Source: Acidimicrobiales bacterium (GTDB lineage: Bacteria > Actinomycetota > Acidimicrobiia > Acidimicrobiales > SZUA-35). Taken from it: a DNA stretch of 64,000 nt. The position numbers were made by a program, and so were the translations under genes. Below the pieces are notes generated by a model that was not told the DNA's origin, ran no database searches, and saw nothing but the letters and a program-made list of their open reading frames with translations. The stretch spans positions 2,790,001 through 2,854,000 of the forward strand of contig JAWKIO010000005.1 in assembly GCA_041394265.1 (NCBI GenBank), given 5' to 3'. Position 1 is the first letter of the stretch, and each line of letters opens with the position of its first letter. Below are positions 42,226 through 50,565 of the stretch, in pieces.

Positions 42226-42298
42226 ATCATGCCATGGCCGCCGAATCCCCCCATCGGGGATGTCCCCGTGGGTCGGTGGGGGATTGGCCAACTAAGCT
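42226..42298. promoter_or_regulatory. Divergent promoter region of the second iniB-type gene and hsp70, with conserved motif
   Basis: On the minus strand GGGGACATCCCCGATGGGGG (42267-42248) precedes CATGAT (42231-42226) by 16 bp, as in the first iniB promoter. On the plus strand a TAAGCT box (42293-42298) lies 22 bp ahead of the hsp70 GTG, with GGAGGG between. One motif copy therefore sits between the two divergent genes and can control both. The core CATC-CCC-GATG is itself a short inverted repeat. The assignment of boxes is by eye. Confidence 0.68.
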
Positions 42299-42319
42299 GG
42301 CCGCCGGAGGGAAACAGAC

Positions 42320-44554
42320 GTGAGTTACCAGGTAGGAATCGATCTCGGCACCACGTACACCGCAGCAGCGGTGCACCGCGACGAGAAGGCGTCCATCTTC
42401 TCGCTCGGAGGGCGAGCGGCGGCGATCCCGTCGGTCGTCCTGCTACGGGAAGACGAGACCATCCTCACCGGCGAAGCCGCCGTTCGCCGCGCCATCACCG
42501 AGCCCGAGCGAGTCGCTCGTGAGTTCAAGCGTCGGCTCGGCGACACCACCCCGATCATCGTCGGGGGCAGTCCGTACTCAGCCGAGGCGCTGATGGCCCG
42601 GCTCCTGCGAGCGGTCCTCGATGAGGTCACCACTCGAGAGGGCGGCGCGCCCAGCCGGATCGCGGTGTCGCATCCGGCGAACTGGGGCCCGTACAAGCTC
42701 GATCTGTTCCGCCAGGCCCTGCGGCTGGCCGGCCTCGACCAGGACTCGGTGGTCACGCTCACCGAGCCCGAGGCGGCCGCCATCTCCTACGCCAACCAGG
42801 AACGGGTCGAGGAAGGGCAGATCGTCGCGGTGTACGACCTCGGCGGTGGCACGTTCGACGCCTGCGTGCTCCAACGCACCCACGAGGGGTTCGACATCAT
42901 CGGCAAGCCCGAGGGCATCGAGCGCCTGGGCGGCATCGACTTCGACGCGGCGGTCTTCGCCCACGTCGCCCGCTCCCTCGACAACGCATTGAGCGAGCTC
43001 GATCCCGACGACCCGAACGCCATGGCGGCGGTATCTCGTCTGCGGAATGACTGCGTCGACGCGAAGGAAGCGCTGTCGTCCGACACCGACGCCACCATCC
43101 CGGTGTTGTTGCCAAACCTGCAGACCGAGGTCCGTCTCACTCGGCGGGAGTTCGAGTCGGTGGTCCGGCCATCGTTGGCCGACAGCATCGAAGCGATGCG
43201 ACGAGCCGTCGCCTCGGCCGGTATCGAGATGGACCAGGTCGCCAAGGTGCTCCTCGTCGGCGGATCGAGCCGAATCCCGCTCGTCGCCCAGATGGTTGCC
43301 TCCGACCTCGGCCGCCCGGTTGCCGTCGATGCCCACCCGAAGCACGCCATCGCGCTCGGCGCGGCCTATGCCGCAGCCGCCGCCGGTGGCGACGCCCAGG
43401 GCCCCACCGGTCGCGCTGCCGCCCCGGTCGCCGACAACTCTCGCCCCGCCACGCCACCGGCCCCCGTGCCCCCTCTCGAAGCGGCACCACCGCTGTCGAT
43501 TCCGACCCCTCGTCCTGCGCCGAAGGCTGAACCCCAGCCCGAGCCCACGCCACAGCCGGTCGCTCCGCCGGTCTCGCAGTCGATCCCCGAGCCGACAACG
43601 CCAGAGCCGGTGGCCGAGGCTCCTGCTCCGCCGGCCACCGAGCCCCCTCGCAAGCCGATGGGTGTGCCCAGCGCCGCTGACTCCCAACCGGTGCCTCGGC
43701 CCGAACCCAGGCCCGAACCCCAGGTACAGCGAGAGCCCAGCGAGGGGGTCACCGCTCCCGTCGGCAATCGCACACCGATGCTGCTGGGCCTTGCTGCCGT
43801 CGTGCTGATCGCTGCCATCGGCGGCTACTTCGTCCTCAAGGGGGGTGGCGACGACGGCGACACCGCGGCCGGCGCCGAAACCACCACCTCGGCACCTGGC
43901 GACGAGGCGACCACCACCTCGGCCCCTGATGCGGAGGAGACCACCACCACCGCCGCGCCCGAGACCAACGCCGATGCCGAGACCCAGGCCGCGGCCGAGG
44001 CCGTGATCGCCGCTGCCGGTGTTGCCGACTTCGTCTCGGTCGAGGTGGTCGACGGCATCGCCACACTCAGCGGCGAGATCGACCGATCCACCAATACCGA
44101 GGTCCGGGCGGCGATGAAGAAGGACGCCGACGTGAAGGCCTTCGGCAGCGACGACGCCCTCACGGTGCTCGAAGACGACGAGTGGTGTGGCCCGACGGTG
44201 AGGGCCAACGATCGCTACGCCTGCATCACCTCGGCCATCTGGAACGGCTCGGAACTCGAGGTGCTCTACGACACCGAGAACAACAACGAGCCGTTCAACG
44301 TCAACGGCAGCTACCACTACCACGTCTTCCCGAGCGAGACGCCGGTGGCGAACTCCGGTGTCATCGCCGAAGGCGCCGAGTCCCAGGGCAGCATTGCCGG
44401 CAACCCGGGGTGGGAGGTCCACGGTGACCCGGCCGGCTATGTGTCGAGTCTCTTCGGCAAGGTCGGCAAGATCTGCATCCGCATCGCCACGCCCCAGCAC
44501 GCCATCGAGTCGTTGACGTCGGGGAACTGCTGGCCCGTCACCGACGAGAGCTGA
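42320..44554 (+). CDS. Membrane-anchored Hsp70-like protein with extracytoplasmic BON-like domain
   Basis: A 744-residue protein. Residues 1 to about 355 are an Hsp70 ATPase domain (GIDLGTTYTAAAVHRD, AVYDLGGGTFDACVLQ, VLLVGGSSRIPLVAQMVA). In place of the DnaK substrate-binding domain there is a Pro-rich linker (about 360-480), one membrane segment (PMLLGLAAVVLIAAIGGYF, about 487-508), a Thr-rich stretch, a BON-like segment (AAEAVIAAAGVADFVSVEVVDGIATLSGEI) and a Cys-containing C-terminal domain with CGPT, YACIT, ICIRI and GNCWP. The ATPase would be cytoplasmic and the rest outside. Start GTG with GGAGGGAAA upstream. It shares a control region with the second iniB-type gene. Confidence 0.88.
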   Translation: MSYQVGIDLGTTYTAAAVHRDEKASIFSLGGRAAAIPSVVLLREDETILTGEAAVRRAITEPERVAREFKRRLGDTTPIIVGGSPYSAEALMARLLRAVLDEVTTREGGAPSRIAVSHPANWGPYKLDLFRQALRLAGLDQDSVVTLTEPEAAAISYANQERVEEGQIVAVYDLGGGTFDACVLQRTHEGFDIIGKPEGIERLGGIDFDAAVFAHVARSLDNALSELDPDDPNAMAAVSRLRNDCVDAKEALSSDTDATIPVLLPNLQTEVRLTRREFESVVRPSLADSIEAMRRAVASAGIEMDQVAKVLLVGGSSRIPLVAQMVASDLGRPVAVDAHPKHAIALGAAYAAAAAGGDAQGPTGRAAAPVADNSRPATPPAPVPPLEAAPPLSIPTPRPAPKAEPQPEPTPQPVAPPVSQSIPEPTTPEPVAEAPAPPATEPPRKPMGVPSAADSQPVPRPEPRPEPQVQREPSEGVTAPVGNRTPMLLGLAAVVLIAAIGGYFVLKGGGDDGDTAAGAETTTSAPGDEATTTSAPDAEETTTTAAPETNADAETQAAAEAVIAAAGVADFVSVEVVDGIATLSGEIDRSTNTEVRAAMKKDADVKAFGSDDALTVLEDDEWCGPTVRANDRYACITSAIWNGSELEVLYDTENNNEPFNVNGSYHYHVFPSETPVANSGVIAEGAESQGSIAGNPGWEVHGDPAGYVSSLFGKVGKICIRIATPQHAIESLTSGNCWPVTDES

Positions 44555-45781
44555 TCAGTCGAGCTCGTCGAGCACGACCACCTCGTCGGGGAGTTGCGGC
44601 AGGATCGTCGCCACGAAGTCGGCGGCCGCCTGTTCCAGACCGATGTCTTGGCCCTCGCGCTCGGACATGTACCAGAGGTGGTCGAGGATCTGGTGGTACA
44701 GCTCGGCGTCGGTGAGGCGCCCCCGCAGCTCCTGCGGCACGGCCTGGAGTGTGGGTTCGTAGCGCTCGGTGAGCCATCGGTAGACCCTGATGGCGTCGGG
44801 CAAGGCCCGGTTCTCCGCCTGCTCCAGGAACGCGCCGTAGCCATGCACGGCGCTGAGGAGCCGCCGGGCCTGGTTCTCCTCGGCTTCGATGCCGGTCAGT
44901 CGCTGCAGTTCCCGGCGGTGGTGGCCTTCCTCGACCACCTTCGGCCGGAAGGTGATGCGGTTGCCGCTGTCGTCGTTGGTCAGCTGGAGTTCGACCGTGT
45001 CGAAGCCGAGGTCGTTCAATCGTTCGAGCCGCTGGCCGATTCGCCAGAGTTCGCTCGAATCGAGCTGGTCGACCTGGGTGAGTTCGCTCCACAGCTCGTC
45101 GTAGCGGACCTGCAACTGTTCGACCACGTGGATCGGGTCGACGCCGCGTAGTTTCCCGAGCGCTTCGAGTTCGTACAGGCCGCCGGCGATGTTCTCGCAG
45201 GCGATGTCGATGTCGAGCTGGCGCTGGCCGTCGGTGAGGGTGTCGTGGCGTTCCCCGGTTTCGGTGTCGACGAGGTAGGCCACGAGTGCGCCGGCATCGC
45301 GGCGGAACAGGGCGTTGCCGAGCGAGCAGTCGCCCCAGAAGAACCCGACGAGGTGGATCCGGGTGAGCAAGATGGCGAGGGCGTCGATCAGCTTCTCGTG
45401 GAGGCCGTCGTTTCCGGGCGAGGCGAACAGGTGCAGGTAGGGGAGCGAATAGCGCAGGTGCTTGGTGATGAGCACCGACTCGAGCGGCTGACCGGCCTCG
45501 TCGGTGCGGTCCATGGCGATGCCGACGAGGTCGACCACTGGCAGGCCTTCCTCGGCGAGCCAGTCGAGCATCGAGTACTCCCGTTCGGTCAGCCTCGGCG
45601 GCAGCTCCTTGCAGGCGTAGTAGGTGTCGCCGTGGCTGATGAAGCGAACGACGTGACGGTGTCGACCCTTGGCCAGACGGACGGCGAGCTCGTCGGGCCA
45701 GTCCTCGAGCGGGGTCGACCACGGCAGATCCAAGAAGTTGGGCTGCGGCGACGTCGACGTCTTCAGCGTGAGGGCGACCAT
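44555..45781 (-). CDS. DUF4032-domain protein with kinase-like N-terminus
   Basis: A 408-residue protein. The N-terminal 220 residues resemble a lipopolysaccharide-kinase-like protein kinase fold: RFISHGDTYYACKELPPRLTEREYSML with the lysine, LITKHLRYSLPYLHLF, and the catalytic-loop-like VGFFWGDCSLGNALFRRDAGALVAYLVDTETGE. The C-terminal region (RYDELWSELTQVDQLDSSELWRIGQRLERLNDLGFDTVEL, then LQRLTGIEAEENQARRLLSAVHGY) is DUF4032. Function is unknown. Its stop codon directly abuts that of the Hsp70 gene (TGA/TCA), with no spacer. Whether it belongs to the ini-type module is unclear. Confidence 0.8.
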   Translation of the reverse strand: MVALTLKTSTSPQPNFLDLPWSTPLEDWPDELAVRLAKGRHRHVVRFISHGDTYYACKELPPRLTEREYSMLDWLAEEGLPVVDLVGIAMDRTDEAGQPLESVLITKHLRYSLPYLHLFASPGNDGLHEKLIDALAILLTRIHLVGFFWGDCSLGNALFRRDAGALVAYLVDTETGERHDTLTDGQRQLDIDIACENIAGGLYELEALGKLRGVDPIHVVEQLQVRYDELWSELTQVDQLDSSELWRIGQRLERLNDLGFDTVELQLTNDDSGNRITFRPKVVEEGHHRRELQRLTGIEAEENQARRLLSAVHGYGAFLEQAENRALPDAIRVYRWLTERYEPTLQAVPQELRGRLTDAELYHQILDHLWYMSEREGQDIGLEQAAADFVATILPQLPDEVVVLDELD

Positions 45782-45805
45782 GCTCGAACGCTAGCGACTA
45801 GACAC

Positions 45806-46444
45806 GTGGTCGTGATCGAACGTCTCACGCCCCACGAGTCCGCCGTCGCCCCGCCATCGATGGCCGGTCCCGACCATCCGATGCGCAAGGTGACCCGGCG
45901 GGTGGCGTTCGACGGCGGTTGGGACGCCGAGCGCGCCCGCAAGGTCGGGGCCCTCTTCGACGGCATGGCGGCGGATTGGGCGTCGGACTCGGTCGAGCCG
46001 TCGACGGCGAGCGTCATCGGCGACGGCCTCGAGCGCGGCCGCCTCGACCGGAGCGGGCGGTGGATCGAACTCGGCAGCGGGACGGGTGCCGGCACCAGGG
46101 TGCTGGCGCCGCACGTGGCGCAACTCACGGCCTTCGACCTGGCGGCCGCCATGCTGGCCGAAGCCCCGGCACATCTCGCGCCCCGGGTCCACGGCGACGC
46201 CAACGTCCTGCCGTTCGCCGACGCGACGTTCGACGTGGTGGTGATGGTGAACATGCTGCTGTTCCCGCACGAGGTCGACCGTGTGCTTCGACCGTCGGGT
46301 TCAGTGCTGTGGGTCAACACGCTCGGCGATCAGACGCCGATCCACCTGCCACCCGACGATGTGTGCCGTGCCCTCCCCGGTGAGTGGTGCGGAGTGACGG
46401 CAGAGGCGGGCACCGGCTTCTGGGCGGTCCTCACTCGATCGTGA
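45806..46444 (+). CDS. Class I SAM-dependent methyltransferase
   Basis: A 212-residue methyltransferase. The SAM loop is RWIELGSGTGAGTRVLAPHV, followed by the acidic motif LTAFDLAAAMLAEAP, then HGDANVLPFADATFDVVVMVNMLLFPHEVDRVLRPSGSVLWVNTLGD, a standard Methyltransf_11 layout. Substrate unknown. The start is GTG 45806 or GTG 45812, 24-30 bp from the divergent DUF4032 start; no ribosome site is seen, so a leaderless mRNA is possible. Its stop is followed at once by the stop of the convergent flavoprotein gene. Confidence 0.8.
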   Translation: MVVIERLTPHESAVAPPSMAGPDHPMRKVTRRVAFDGGWDAERARKVGALFDGMAADWASDSVEPSTASVIGDGLERGRLDRSGRWIELGSGTGAGTRVLAPHVAQLTAFDLAAAMLAEAPAHLAPRVHGDANVLPFADATFDVVVMVNMLLFPHEVDRVLRPSGSVLWVNTLGDQTPIHLPPDDVCRALPGEWCGVTAEAGTGFWAVLTRS

Positions 46445-47470
46445 TCAACCGGCGGCGAGGATGGTCTCGGCAGCCGACAGGCCCGAGAGGAACGCTCCCT
46501 CGACCTTCGACCCGCCGAACGCGTCGCCGGCCAGCACCAGGGGTCCGGGCGTGCGCGCGATGGTGAGGCTGCGCTCGCTCCGCGGTACGACCGGGCCGGC
46601 GTAGCGCCACTTCTTGACCTGGTACTCGACGATCCGTGCTTCCGGGTCGGCGTCGGCGAGCACCGCTCGGGCTTGCGGCACCAAGATGTCGGCGATCGCC
46701 GCATCCCGACGATCGAACAACTCGGCGCTCAGCGCGTGGGCGGTGTGGAACGTGACCGTGCGTTCGGGACTGATGCCCTTCGCCTGGTTGTCGGCGATGA
46801 AGCTGAAGGTCGGATCGTCGGGTTGCTGGAGCGCTCCGGAGGGGCCGAAGTCGGGACGGCCGACGACCTTCGTGAGCAGCGCGATGACCTGGTGGTAGGT
46901 GATGGCACGCAAATCGTCGAGCGTGACGCCGTTGTCGAGCCGGGCGGCGCCGTCGGTGAGCAGGTCGATCGTCTGCGGCACCGGCGGCGTGGCGATGACC
47001 GAGCCGACTTCGTCGACGTCGCGCGCCCCGGATTCGTACGACACGCCCCAGGCGTCGTCCATCTGGAGCAGGGCCTGGGCCCGGACCCGGGTGACGATCG
47101 TGACGAGTTCCGAATCAAGTGAAGCAGCGAGGTGTTTGGCCAGCTGGTTCATGCCACCGTTGGTGCGGTAGCGGGGGTAGCCGTCCTCGACCCCGAAGCC
47201 GCGACACCACTCGCTCGTGACCCCCGCCTCGGTCCACTCGGCGACGGCAGCAGTGAACTCGGGCGATCGGGTGGTGAAGAACTGGGCCCCGTGATCAAGC
47301 ACACCGCTGCCGAGACGGCGGGTCGCCAGGCGTCCGCCGACGCTCCTGCCCTTGTCGACGACGATCACCCGTCGACCGCTCTCGCTGAGCCGGCGCGCTG
47401 CCACGAGCCCGGCGAGCCCGGCGCCGATGATCAGGGTCGGGGCGGCGTCATTCGATGCGTCGTTGGTCAC
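46445..47470 (-). CDS. Renalase/amine-oxidase-like FAD oxidoreductase
   Basis: A 341-residue flavoprotein. The N-terminal dinucleotide fold is TLIIGAGLAGLVAARRLSESGRRVIVVDKGRSVGGRLATRRL with the NAD(P)-binding_8 and second GG motif, followed by LDHGAQFFTTRSPEF, a signature of the bacterial renalase-like group. The FAD-binding C-terminus is PLVLAGDAFGGSKVEGAFLSGLSAAETI. The reaction is unknown; relatives oxidise small amines or dihydro-nicotinamide isomers. GTG start. Immediately convergent with the methyltransferase and divergent from serA. Confidence 0.85.
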   Translation of the reverse strand: MTNDASNDAAPTLIIGAGLAGLVAARRLSESGRRVIVVDKGRSVGGRLATRRLGSGVLDHGAQFFTTRSPEFTAAVAEWTEAGVTSEWCRGFGVEDGYPRYRTNGGMNQLAKHLAASLDSELVTIVTRVRAQALLQMDDAWGVSYESGARDVDEVGSVIATPPVPQTIDLLTDGAARLDNGVTLDDLRAITYHQVIALLTKVVGRPDFGPSGALQQPDDPTFSFIADNQAKGISPERTVTFHTAHALSAELFDRRDAAIADILVPQARAVLADADPEARIVEYQVKKWRYAGPVVPRSERSLTIARTPGPLVLAGDAFGGSKVEGAFLSGLSAAETILAAG

Positions 47471-47553
47471 CGCCCAACTGTAAGCAGCAACAAATGTTGT
47501 TGAAAGTCATCGCACTGGTTGGGCTTCGCTCGCCAGCGGGCAATCCTGTGCCC

Positions 47554-49122
47554 ATGGCACGCATTCTCGTCACTGAGGAACTCGCTCCGACCGGTCTCGA
47601 CAAGCTTCGAGCGGCCGGACACGAGGTCGACATCCAGCTCGGGCTGTCGCCCGAGGAACTCGTGGCGGCGATGCCCGGTGCCGCAGCGCTGATCATCCGC
47701 TCGGCCACCACCGTGACCGAAGAGGTGTTGGCGGCGGGCACCGATCTCACCGTCGTCGGTCGGGCCGGGATCGGTCTCGACAATGTCGACGTCGAAGCGG
47801 CCACCAAGCGTGGCGTCATGGTCTGCAACGCGCCGCAGTCGAACATCGTCACCACGGCCGAGCAGACGATGGCGCTGATCCTGGCCCAGGCCCGCAACAT
47901 CCCGCAGGCTGACGCCGCCCTCAAGGCTGGTCGTTGGGAGCGGTCGAAGTGGACCGGTATCGAGCTCTACGACAAGACGCTCGGCATCGTCGGACTGGGA
48001 CGCGTCGGCAAGCTCGTCGCCCAGCGAGCGCTGGCGTTCGGCATGAAGCTCATCGCGTACGACCCCTACATCTCCGAAGACCGGGCTCGTCAGCTGTCGG
48101 TCGAGCTGGTCGGTCTCGACGAGCTTGCGGCTCGGGCTGACATCGTCACCCTGCACGTCATCAAGACGCCCGAGACCGTCGGGCTGATCGGCGCCGATTT
48201 CTTCGCCAAGGCGAAGGACGGCATCCGCATCATCAACGTGGCTCGTGGCGGCGTGGTCGACGAGGCCGCCCTGCACGACGCCCTGGTGTCCGGCAAGGCC
48301 GCTGCCGCCGGCCTCGACGTGTTCGATACCGAACCGAAGACCGAATCGCCGCTGTTCTCGTTGCCCAACATCGTGGTCACGCCCCACCTCGGAGCGTCCA
48401 CCCACGAGGCCCAGGACAAGGCCGGCGTCACCATCGCCGAGCAGGTCAACCTGGCGCTGGCCGGCGACTTCGTGCCGTTCGCCGTCAACATCGACGCCGC
48501 CGAGGTGGCGGGCACCATGAAGCCGTACCTCCCTCTCGCCGAGCAGCTCGGTCGGATGTTCGCGTCGTTCGTCGGCGACCTGCCGAGCACCGTCTCGGTG
48601 CGTTTCGAGGGCGAGATCGGCGGCTATGACAATCGTCTGGCCACCCTTTCGGCGATCAAGGGCCTGCTGTCGGTCGGCGCCACCGAGCCGGTGTCGTTCG
48701 TCAATGCCAACCCGCTCCTGGCCGAGCGCGGCGTCACCGTCACCCCAGTTGCCGACTCGACGTCTCGCGACTTCGTGAACAAGCTGACCATCGAAGGTGG
48801 TGACCACTCCATGTCGGCCACCCTCGTCGGCCTGCGTGACGAGGCCCGGATCATCGAGATCGACGGGCACGACGTCGACATCCCGCCGAGCGAGCACATG
48901 CTGGTCGTCCGCAACGATGATCGGCCGGGCGTGATCGGCGTCGTCGGCACGATGCTTGGTGAGGCCCAACTGAACGTGTCCGACATGGCCGTGGGCCGTG
49001 ACCCCGGTGGCAACTCCGCCACGATGGTCATCACCACTCGCTCCCAGGTACCCACCGACCTCATCGCCAAGTTGGCGTCAGCCGAGGGCATCCTCAGCGT
49101 CGACGCCATCGAGTGCTGCTGA
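47554..49122 (+). CDS. serA: D-3-phosphoglycerate dehydrogenase
   Basis: A 522-residue long-form PGDH that starts serine synthesis by oxidising 3-phosphoglycerate with NAD. Motifs: VVGRAGIGLDNVDVEAATKRG, the NAD loop TLGIVGLGRVGKLVAQRA, the catalytic arginine in INVARGGVVDEAAL, glutamate in AGLDVFDTEP, and histidine in VTPHLGASTHEAQDKAG. The allosteric substrate-binding domain is present between 320 and 450, and the C-terminal ACT domain (HMLVVRNDDRPGVIGVVGTMLGEAQLNVSDMAVG) binds serine. ATG 47554 has no strong ribosome site. A short dyad, CAACAAATGTTG (47489-47500), lies about 55 bp upstream. Confidence 0.93.
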   Translation: MARILVTEELAPTGLDKLRAAGHEVDIQLGLSPEELVAAMPGAAALIIRSATTVTEEVLAAGTDLTVVGRAGIGLDNVDVEAATKRGVMVCNAPQSNIVTTAEQTMALILAQARNIPQADAALKAGRWERSKWTGIELYDKTLGIVGLGRVGKLVAQRALAFGMKLIAYDPYISEDRARQLSVELVGLDELAARADIVTLHVIKTPETVGLIGADFFAKAKDGIRIINVARGGVVDEAALHDALVSGKAAAAGLDVFDTEPKTESPLFSLPNIVVTPHLGASTHEAQDKAGVTIAEQVNLALAGDFVPFAVNIDAAEVAGTMKPYLPLAEQLGRMFASFVGDLPSTVSVRFEGEIGGYDNRLATLSAIKGLLSVGATEPVSFVNANPLLAERGVTVTPVADSTSRDFVNKLTIEGGDHSMSATLVGLRDEARIIEIDGHDVDIPPSEHMLVVRNDDRPGVIGVVGTMLGEAQLNVSDMAVGRDPGGNSATMVITTRSQVPTDLIAKLASAEGILSVDAIECC

Positions 49123-49201
49123 ACGGCCGCCGCACTGAGGGAGGGGCGCGTCGAAGCACCGGCGGAGGCCGGTGGTTCGGGTGGCTGGGATCAGGTGGGG
49201 C

Positions 49202-50464
49202 TCAGCCGCCGGGCCAGATGCCGAGCGATTCGAGCCGAGTTTTGTGTCTGTGACATGGGCCGCATCTGGCTCGACCATTCGTCGGGACGGTGGGTCCGCC
49301 GTCGATGTGGCGAATCGTGTGATCGGCCTCGCAGTAGGAGGCGTGGGTGGAACAGCCGGCGCCCTGGCAGTGGCGATCCCGGATCATGATGCCCACCCGC
49401 TTGGCCCCCTTGAACAGGCGGGCTCGCTCGCTGGCAGTGAAGTCTGAGGTCTCGGTTTCGAAGACGAACTTGCGGACATAGCCGGCAAGAGCGAAGTCGA
49501 GTGCGTCGGCCGGTGCGAGCGGCATGCCCGAGAGGGTTTCGCATCGGTAGGTGCGGGCCCGCTCGGTGGCGTCGTTGGTCGCTCGGACGGGAGCTGGCAG
49601 CCCAACCGCCTGGGCGTCGCGGCGCTCGGCCTCGGCGATGGCGGTGTCGCTATCCATCACGATGTTGGCCGTGACGTGTGCGGTGCCAGGATCGGTGGCG
49701 ATGCCCGAGTGCAGCAGCGACATCAGGGCGTCGTGCCACCGTTCGGTGTCGGTACGCAGGAGGTCGTCGAGGCTGGCGTCGCTGCCGACCCGTGCTTGGG
49801 CTTCGGCCCAGTCGGCTTCGAAGAGTTCGGCGACCTTGGCACGGAGCCCGGCTTCGATGGTGGCGAAGTGCGCCGTGGTGGTGTCGAGCTCACAGATGAG
49901 TTGGTGCCCGTTGCGGGTGTAGTTGAAGCGTCGCTTGTCGTGGGCCTGGGCGGCGAGATCATTCGGATCGACGGGGTCGACCAGCACCTCCCACGCTCGG
50001 AACAGATGGATGCACTCGACCCAGGGGCTGGTGGCCCAGCCGAGCAAGATGTCGAGGTCACGTTCGAGGTAGGGACGGAGCGCCCGCTGGTTCCAGATGC
50101 GAGTGAAGAGTCGAAGGTGATCGGCGTTGATGCGCCCGTTCCGGTAGGACTCGCCGATGCGCGGATGATGGTGATGGATGAGGCGAGCCAGGTTGACGTC
50201 TCGACCGGCGGTGTTCCGGTGGGTGCGAATTTCGTCGGCCAGCCAGTTGGCGGTGTCACGGTGGACCGCTCGCTTCGCCCGGTCGCGCTGGTGGGCACGG
50301 TTCAGCACCGCCAGGTAGTCAGCGTGGGCGATCTGGGCGGAGGCAGCGTGTGCGAGGACGGCCGCACGCAGTTCGGGGTCGGCGATCTCGGCCGGATCCA
50401 TCGACACCGGCTCGAAGTAGTCGACGAACAACTCCCGCTCGTGATGTCGATTGCCGCCAACCAT
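49202..50464 (-). CDS. DUF222/13E12-type HNH endonuclease-like protein
   Basis: A 420-residue protein of the DUF222 (13E12 repeat) family. The helical N-terminal region (ELRAAVLAHAASAQIAHADYLAVLNRAHQR, then WLADEIRTHRNTAGRDVNLARLI) is typical. The C-terminus is an HNH domain: DRHCQGAGCSTHASYCEADHTIRHIDGGPT, then NGRARCGPCHRHKTRLE, with four cysteines for zinc and the DH/H catalytic residues. Such proteins are multi-copy in actinobacteria and may be selfish or intron-like nucleases. It is convergent with serA and has an AT-rich upstream region. Confidence 0.87.
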   Translation of the reverse strand: MVGGNRHHERELFVDYFEPVSMDPAEIADPELRAAVLAHAASAQIAHADYLAVLNRAHQRDRAKRAVHRDTANWLADEIRTHRNTAGRDVNLARLIHHHHPRIGESYRNGRINADHLRLFTRIWNQRALRPYLERDLDILLGWATSPWVECIHLFRAWEVLVDPVDPNDLAAQAHDKRRFNYTRNGHQLICELDTTTAHFATIEAGLRAKVAELFEADWAEAQARVGSDASLDDLLRTDTERWHDALMSLLHSGIATDPGTAHVTANIVMDSDTAIAEAERRDAQAVGLPAPVRATNDATERARTYRCETLSGMPLAPADALDFALAGYVRKFVFETETSDFTASERARLFKGAKRVGIMIRDRHCQGAGCSTHASYCEADHTIRHIDGGPTVPTNGRARCGPCHRHKTRLESLGIWPGG

Positions 50465-50565
50465 GGAGTAATGGTATCGAACATATGTTGCGTAGAGAAC
50501 GTTTGAAAACAGAAATAGACATATTCAAAATGTGATACATGTCAGATAGTGGGAAAGGAGCGAAG
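50465..50565. promoter_or_regulatory. AT-rich divergent intergenic region with nested inverted repeats
   Basis: This 100-bp gap between the HNH gene and the RidA-like gene is far more AT-rich than its surroundings. It contains a 10-bp palindrome AACATATGTT (50480-50489), an inverted pair TTTGAA/TTCAAA, and outer arms GTATC (50474-50478) and GATAC (50534-50538). Promoters of both genes probably lie here, and the dyads may bind a regulator or a xenogeneic silencer such as Lsr2. Confidence 0.5.

Noticed and set aside
42578..44500. 640-codon open frame on the minus strand
   Set aside because: Antisense to the Hsp70-like gene, with Gly/Arg/Asp-rich composition and no recognisable motif.
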